64,000 nucleotides of DNA, from NCBI GenBank assembly GCA_963682025.1, contig OY821520.1:132581819-132645818 (forward strand), given 5' to 3'. The notes under the pieces are model-generated. The model made no database searches. It was not told where the DNA came from and saw nothing but the letters and a program-made list of their open reading frames with translations. Positions 57,885-64,000 of this stretch are shown piece by piece; position 1 is the stretch's first letter; every line of letters begins with the position of its first letter. The translations under genes and the position numbers were made by a program. The stretch is from Cordilura impudica (taxonomy: Eukaryota; Arthropoda; Insecta; Diptera; Scathophagidae).

Positions 57885-58012
57885 TTGACAATTTTCGCGA
57901 TTTTTCATTTTGGCGATTTTAGGTTTTAGCGATTTTTGATTTTAGCGATTTTTGATTTTGATAATTTTTGATTTGAAGATTTTTGTTTTGGGCGATTATT
58001 ATTTTTCGCGCA
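57885..58012 (+). repeat. Irregular tandem repeat of a GCGATTTTTGATTTTA-like unit
   Basis: About six imperfect units of GATTTTTGATTTT spaced 16-20 bases apart, several beginning with GCG. Confidence 0.65.
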
Positions 58013-58014
58013 AC

Positions 58015-60075
58015 GGTAACATCTTTTAGTGATAACAAAAAATCTGATCACCTAGATGATACACAAGCTGACAACTACTTCATAACGAGAGATAAAATAC
58101 TATACATTTTCTCAAATTTAAGAGGAAAATTATCTTCAGGCATAGATTAAATACCAAATATTCTTTTAAAAAATATTCCTGAAATAAAGATTTTTGAATA
58201 TTGTAATTTATTTAATATTATGTTTAACAATTTATATTTTTAATTTTATTATTTTTTATAAAAATAAAAAATCTTATTTTCGATCTTTATCAATTTAATG
58301 ATTGAGTTTGAAATTGTTCAGGCTCAAGATCAAATGTTTTTACTTTAAATAAAGTAAAAGCATTAGCACATTTGTTTCAAAAATTGATCTATGTATATTC
58401 TGCATGACAAATGTGCTAATGCTTTTACTTTATTTAAAGTAAAAACATTTGATCTTGAGCCTGAACAATTTAAAACTCAATCATTAAATTGATAAAGATC
58501 GAAAATAAGATTTTTTATTTTTATAAAAAATAATAAAATTAAAAATACGGAGGGCACGCCGTTAACGCTAAATGTAAGTTTAGCAAAAACAAATTGTTTT
58601 TCTTGTTTTTTCAAGACAAAAACAAACATGTATATTGTAGTATGCAATGTGTACTCATATACAATCATATTTGTTTCAAAGTTGTTCTATTTTTAGTTTG
58701 TTATATTGGAAGAGGCTTAAATGGTATAACTTTTGCTTGAATTCTCATTTGGTTGTTTTCAGCAAATATATATGAATTTAACTTTTTACCAAACAAACTA
58801 TCTACTGCTTTTGGTTACTGATGAGGGTTGGTGACTCTTCCCGAAACAGCTGTATAACCTGTCATGCAGAATATACATAGATCAATTTTTGAAACAAATG
58901 TGCTATTGCTTTTACTTTATTTAAAGTAAAAACATTTGATCTTGAGCCTGAACAATTTCAAACTCAATCAATTTATATTTTTCTGAAATGTGGAAAATGG
59001 CAAAAGTGGTCATTCTTCCAAAAAAAGATAAAGATTTGAGTAATCCGAAAAACCTAAGAGCTGTAAGTCTACTCCCTAATATCAGCAATTTTTATTTACC
59101 AATTTTGTTACGATAACAACTTAATGAACGAAAAACAGTTCGGATTTAATTATAAGCATTCAACTGTAAATGCAATACATTTACTTACATCAAACATTAA
59201 TTGGAACTGGAAGCAAAAATTATACACAGGTGCGTGCCTAATTGATATGGAAAAAACGTTTGACAGTATTTGGATTCCTGGGTTAATATTTAAAATAACC
59301 GAATTTCAATTCCCTATAAATCAGATAATATTAATTTACAATATGATTAGTGATAAAGCTTTCTAGATTTTTCACCAAAACCACAAAAGCGAAAAAACAT
59401 TTAAAATCGTCAATGGACTACAACAGGGAACAGTAAACTCATCCATTCTTTTCAATTTATTTATACTTGATCTACTGAGTAAAATAGAAAATATTCTAGC
59501 ATTTGCAGATGATATAATTTTATATCACCCTGATAGAACGAATGAGAAAATTAATCAAAAACTTCGAGAATCATTTAACATTGTAAAAAAATATACACTA
59601 GATTGGTATATGACAATTAGGACTCCATTTGACAAATGTAATAGGCATATATATATATATCTAGATAAATTTTTATATTTTAATAATCATGTTAAAGAAA
59701 TAATTAATAAAGCTACGAAAGCGTTTTTTAGGTATAAATCATTATTTTACTCAAGGCTCATTAAACCTAGGGTCAAAACTATTATGCACCAACCCTTAAT
59801 TAAACCAATCATAACATACAGTTTCCCAGCTTGGTTTAATGTTTCACCATCGTACATGGAAAAGATTCGGGTTTTCGAAATAAAATGTTCAAGGGCTTGC
59901 AATGCCTTGTATAGGTCTTGAGAAAGCAATTTTGTTAAGTATGTATCCTACAAAAAATTATATAAGACATCAAATATTATAAGAATTGATAATTTTATTA
60001 TACATGTAATTAAAAATAATATTTTAAGATGTACATTATGTCAGGAACATAATTTAATAACGGCACCGTAACCTC
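58015..60075 (+). pseudogene. Second Jockey-like RT copy, 5'-truncated and interrupted
   Basis: It is clearly related to the 40937-45981 element: NYFITRDKILYIFSNLRGKL (58076), ILLKNIPE, then after an insertion EMWKMAKVVILPKKDKDLSN (about 58985-59045), NEKQFGFNYKHST, ACLIDMEKTFDSIWIPG (59237), NGLQQGTVNS, FADDIILYH (59505-59525) and LDKFLYFNNHVKEI. About 40 codons are missing near 59640. Stops at 58149, 59364 and 59921 confirm decay. It starts near the second quarter of ORF2; the endonuclease is absent. The end is near CTLCQEHNLITAP. Confidence 0.85.
58235..58982. mobile_element. Palindromic (fold-back) insertion in the second Jockey copy
   Basis: A nearly perfect inverted repeat (58235-58375 against 58407-58547, arms 141 bp, loop 31) is followed by about 300 bp of unique sequence and a third copy of the inner arm (58860-58969). 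CAATTTATATTTTT stands at both junctions (58228-58241 and 58969-58982), consistent with a 14-bp duplication. GATTGAGTTTGAAATTGTTC (58300) and its inverse at about 58950-58969 look like original element ends. No coding sequence; superfamily unknown. Confidence 0.75.
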
Positions 60076-61689
60076 TAAAGTGAGTAAACTCAAAATTTAC
60101 AAATTTAGTTTTTGATGATAGCATTTGATAGAATATTTTAAAAAATTTATATAATATTTTTAGAGTGGAATTTCTAAAATGCATTTTTAAAAATTTTTAA
60201 ATTCTAATTTTTATTCATTCTAGTAACTAAGACTTTTGATAATTGGTTTAGTTATAATGTTATACATTATTCAGGGATGAATGTCATTATGAAGTACCAT
60301 TTTATGACATTCGTAAATACAGCCAAGAGTTTGCGCATTTTTTTCTTTTTTTATAATTGTAAATTACCATACAAGAAAGTGGTTTGCTCGCGCTAAAAAC
60401 CTTTTGAGCTTACTGTTCTATTTTTGGAAAAAACCTATCAATAAAAGGAAAGCATTTTGTATCTTATTTCACCATAATAAGAAAACATTGGTATGTTTTT
60501 TACCTTTTGTTTGGTTCCTCAAGATTCTGTGATTCCAAGTTGTCTAACCAGGTCTTCGCCCTAACCTTTGGGGAACAAATTTATCGGATGTTTTTAGATG
60601 TTGTGACAAAATATATAAGTTTGAATAAAATTCCTAGCAATTGATATTTTTATTTTGTCAGTATTTTGCACCAACGTCATTCTACTGTTCATAGTTATAC
60701 AGAGTAATGGAAAAAATTATATATTTGACGAAAACAAAATAGAAAATATAAATTTATACAATAAAATAATTCCAATTCACAAGATTTTATCGATTTTAAT
60801 GAAACTTCGTATATGCGATCTATTAGATGTACAAGGAAAATCCTTCTAATGAAGCTTAAGAACTTCTGAGTTATTCAAATTAAAATAATAAGTATTTTTT
60901 TATATATCATAACTTTGATTATTTTGAAGATATTGCAACACTTCATGCTTTATGACTAATATATATATAAATATATGAAAGATTTTTTTGGGACAACCAA
61001 ACAATATCTTTTGAAAACAGTTTTAAAAAAATATCATCGTGCATCATTTCTTTTAATACTTTATATACATATTTGCCCAAGAACTTTGTAGGTTACAAGG
61101 TGGAATCCCGGTAAATTTTTGTGAAAGAAATGGAAATATAGCGTGCGTCATGTAAAAAATTTGGTAATTACATGGTTTTCTTAAAGTAGTTCTTCCCACG
61201 TGTAGAAAAATATGTACCTAACTCCTGACCCCATTAAATCATTCTGTCTGAAGTTGTATCGACGTAGAATTTTAATAATTATATAAAAAAAATTGGAGCC
61301 CACAAAATGCATACATTTTTCATCCTTACAACCAGCGGAGTTGATATATTTATGTCCGTCTGTCCAACAGTGGAAATCACGATCACACCCTCAATAGATC
61401 AGCTAGGTTGCTACTTTTAAGTGACAACGATTCATTGAAATTCTGAGCAGGCTGCCGTTTAGAATATCAAAATCGATGAAATGTGTTCCCAGGTTTCAAT
61501 TAAAATGTAAAAAAAAACTATTGAAAATACATGAGCTTTCTGTACTGTTATTGTTGTTGTTATTAAATTTTATGTTTTATAAGTGAATGCTGTAATTGTT
61601 GTTGGATCGTTATGGTTGTATCAATTGCTTAATGAGTGTATATACGCAAACGTTAGCTGTCCAACGAACTGTCATACTGCGCTCATATT
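60076..61689. other. Unassigned, about 1.6 kb
   Basis: No supported gene. CATCCTTACAACCAGCGGAG at 61320 and a GTCCGTCTGTCC block at 61353 suggest a repeat shared with the 37740 region. A 64-codon frame at 60655 has no recognised domain. Confidence 0.35.
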
Positions 61690-62600
61690 TTGACATTTGT
61701 GAGCAGTATACTCTTACAAATAGACGTTAATAAAGTCATGCTGGAACAATGGTTCAAAATTATACAAATTCACTTTGAAATACAGCCATTGATTCATTAT
61801 AGACGAGTTCCTGATCTTTATGGCGCACACAATCGTTCATCTGAGCATGGAAGGAATGTACGTACTGACGAAAATGCCGCCACTGTAAACAAAAGTGTTG
61901 AGATTCGTCATCGTCCACAGGAATTGGGGCTCCGTCGGTTCACTAGGTGGAAAATTTTGTGTAAAAATCTTGGTCTATACGATCCAACTGGTGCAGAAAT
62001 TCAGTCTATGAAACAATTTTATGCTTCTATAGTTAGATACTGATCCGATGTTTTATCGCATAATTGTGTTCAGCAATGAGGCTCATTTTTGGCTTAACAG
62101 TTTACTCGCAGACAAAATTGCCGCACATGGAGCTAAACTAATCCACAACTGACCCTACAGATACCATTTCATTCAGAAAAATGTACCATTTGGTCGCGGT
62201 GAAGTTGGAGGTCGCGCTACGGTCAATGGAGATCATTACCGCATCATAATTAATGATTTTCTGTGTGAAAATGTAGATGGTATTGATCCGGGCGAAATGT
62301 GGTGTCAATAGCATGGCGGTGCGTACCATACGGCGACCGCAACAATTGTCTTATTGAAATAAAAAATCGGCGATAACTTCATTTCGAGTTGAATATTTCC
62401 TGTGCAGCTACCGGATTATTCTGATAAGCCAGCAAAAACTGACGGCTTGGAGGCCAACATTTTATATGATTTTCGTGCCACACGGCCAGAAATTTTGGAA
62501 AAAGTGGCCCAAGATTGGACGTCCAAAATGTGCTTCGTCAAGAACAGTCTCGGGGTTAATGCCATGTATTGATGTTTCGAACAAACAGATTTTGATTAAA
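61690..62600 (+). pseudogene. Mariner/IS630-type transposase relic
   Basis: The piece 61690-62043 has VMLEQWFKIIQIH, RRVPDLYGAHNRSSEHGRN, VRTDENAATVNKSV and GLRRFTRWKILCKNLGLY, the DNA-binding half of a Tc1/mariner-superfamily enzyme. The rest, in other frames, reads RIIVFSNEAHFWLN (about 62050-62095), where the catalytic Asp of the usual SDEAHF has become Asn, then NVPFGRGEVGG and MWCQ-HGGAYHTATATIVLLK (about 62297-62355), where the usual QQDGA is altered. Catalytic changes and stops indicate long inactivity. Inverted repeats were not identified. Confidence 0.75.
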
Positions 62601-62952
62601 ATTTATTTTTTTGTGTTATTTTTTACCACTTCAAGTTTTTCGGGCTTAAGAAAACACCCTTCACATAGTCCACGTGTCGTATTATCTTTGGACAGTACTG
62701 ACACATTTTTTTTAATATTATCTCAAAATAAATACAAAACATTTCCGATATGAAAGAAAAATGATAATACAAGAGTAAATTTTGTATAAAAATTTATCAA
62801 CACTTTAGATACAAACAGTTTTTCATTTAAGAACTCTAAAATCGAACTTATAGAAATTTATTTATATTTTTTTTGTATACACTAGAGGACCCCTGCTGCT
62901 CCGCAGCATTATATTATATTATATTAATTTTTATAATATAATACCAAAATTC

Positions 62953-63171
62953 GCCAAGAGAAGTTAACGTATAGTAATGCCAAAATATGCCAAGAGAAGT
63001 TAACGTACAGTAAAAGTAAAGTTTATTGTCCACGCATAACTTTCTTCAAACCCAACGAATTTGCCAAGAGAAGTTAACATACAGTAGTGCCAAAATAAGC
63101 CAAGATAAGTTAACGTACAGTAAAGGTAAAGTTGATTCTCCACGTATAAATTTCCTCAAACCCAACGAATT
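62953..63171 (+). repeat. Nested minisatellite: about 109-bp duplication containing a 35-bp unit
   Basis: GCCAAGAGAAGTTAACGTA occurs at 62953, 62989, 63062 and (one change) 63100. The whole block, including CCTCAAACCCAACGAATTT-like ends, is present twice. Confidence 0.85.
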
Positions 63172-63289
63172 TAAGCAGTTAATAGCTCAAAAGAAGGAGC
63201 TTGAACCACTGAGTGTAATTAGACCTATGTCAACATCCTACGTTAATTACAACTCTAGTTATGGAGGTTTGGGAGAAGAAAAATATTGA
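63026..63289 (+). other. Short open frame of unknown nature
   Basis: 87 codons. The first half is encoded by the minisatellite (QEKLTYSSAKISQDKLTYSK) and the second half is non-repetitive (NFLKPNEFKQLIAQKKELEP and SYVNYNSSYGGLGEEKY). I do not recognise it. It could be a captured gene fragment in a Helitron or chance. Confidence 0.25.
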
Positions 63290-63379
63290 AAAAAAAGCTT
63301 GAATGCAAAGTTTATTCATAAATTCTTCTAATATATAAGATCAGCACTCAGGAAATGTCCCCTCTTAATACAGTGCACT

Positions 63380-64000
63380 GTGCTGATATCAGGAAAAATT
63401 TTATGGTAGGTGGAAAGAGAGACTAGCATTTATGGATATTTGACTTGAATTTATCTATATTGTAAGTGATAGGAAAGACCTTAGCGGGAAGTTTTTTGCA
63501 CATACGGCTAATGCGGCTAATGGACGAATTTTAGCGGTAGTGCGCTGTGCGATCCACAGAACAATAGACTTCAAATGGATGTGATCTACTAGATGAGAGA
63601 GTGGTGCGTAGAAAAACAAGGGCTCTAGGGATCAGTTTACTTATCTCAGCAGAAAACTTCCCATTTCTATAGTACAACATTTCTACTATGCTCCAATGTG
63701 TCGATAGAGTTAGTTATCCTACTGTCATTCATAAGCACCAACGCTCTCCTTTGTATATGTTCCAAAAGCTTCAAAAAAGACTATGAAGCCCCTGCCCATA
63801 TATGGGAGTTATATTCCATTTTCGGTAGGATATAGGTGGTCTAAATAGTAAGGAGATCAGATGGGGTGAAGTATTTGTTACACCGATTTTAGGCACTTGA
63901 AAGCTTCTTTGGCCAATTAAAAAATGTGTATAGTCCAACGGACATCGCATTGAATTTTCATGCCTAGAACATGAAGAGAGTATGATTCGTCGATATCTGC
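63380..64000 (-). pseudogene. Non-LTR RT C-terminal relic running off the window
   Basis: Minus-strand frames resemble the tail of a Jockey/CR1-type RT: SYSLHVLGMKIQCDVRW (about 63935-63985, the LLG.....L.W region), LAKEAFKCLK, then FLRTTLSSSR and LPAKVFPITYNIDKFKSNIHK (about 63435-63505), like the LWN.LP..VFP...... FK..V common at these C-termini. Frames are broken. The catalytic domain would lie beyond base 64000. Confidence 0.6.

Larger units (their letters stand above)
62882..63300 (-). mobile_element. Possible Helitron 3' terminus with minisatellite
   Basis: Read on the minus strand, GCTGCGGAGCAGC forms a 5-bp-stem hairpin and is followed by AGGGGTCCTCTAG, then T. A hairpin about 10 bases before CTAG at an A|T-type site is the Helitron 3' signature. 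The upstream side carries the repeats at 62953-63171. The 5' end is not identified and the right coordinate is arbitrary. Differs in sequence from Helitron family B. Confidence 0.45.

Noticed and set aside
1..64000. Host protein-coding genes, including spliced ones.
   Set aside because: All recognisable coding matches TE families. Short exons of a host gene in the unassigned gaps cannot be excluded without transcripts.

Overview
The window is an AT-rich stretch of insect genome, most likely from a fly (Diptera). The clues are short dispersed repeats laid out like Drosophila INE-1/DINE-1, plus Jockey, I/LOA, RTE, Penelope, Transib, piggyBac, hAT, Tc1/mariner and Helitron sequences. I found no host gene, rRNA, tRNA, operon or CRISPR array. 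Nearly everything I can identify is transposable element (TE), mostly decayed, so this looks like intergenic or heterochromatic DNA. Family names come from motif recognition; no database was searched.

Left third (1-18 kb): the 3' part of an RNase H-bearing non-LTR element ending in CCTAA repeats (1-1670); an antisense relic of an unplaced DDE-like transposase, called family D here (1820-2495); INE-1-like repeats; a Helitron (6006); a PHD/endonuclease/RT relic (7524-8960); a TTAA-flanked MITE (9735-10317); an antisense RT relic (about 11 kb); a second Helitron copy (11891); and a decayed antisense Transib (12980-15960) split by an INE-1-like repeat.

Middle (18-37 kb): a Penelope-like element with a GIY-YIG nuclease; a Gypsy-type deletion derivative with two short LTRs; a Transib relic; a hAT element with a perfect 8-bp target-site duplication (TSD); a fold-back hAT-like element (28531-33184, 8-bp TSD) carrying a 3.4-kb family D transposon with about 620-bp inverted repeats and a 577-codon open frame; and a second, broken family D copy (34677-37086).

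Right part (39.9-64 kb): two nested stacks. Stack 1 is a Tc1-like relic containing a TTAA MITE, which holds both a Helitron and a nearly intact 5-kb Jockey-like retrotransposon. Stack 2 is an RTE-like retrotransposon split by Transib, which is itself split by piggyBac. Empty sites can be read at several levels. Then come a second Jockey copy with a palindromic insertion, a mariner-like relic, a possible Helitron 3' end with a minisatellite, and an antisense RT tail running off the window.

Family D is the best candidate for something poorly described: three copies, long TIRs, a 3-bp TTA duplication, CxxC pairs and a possible DDE core. No functional pathway joins these genes; they are linked only by their insertion history.
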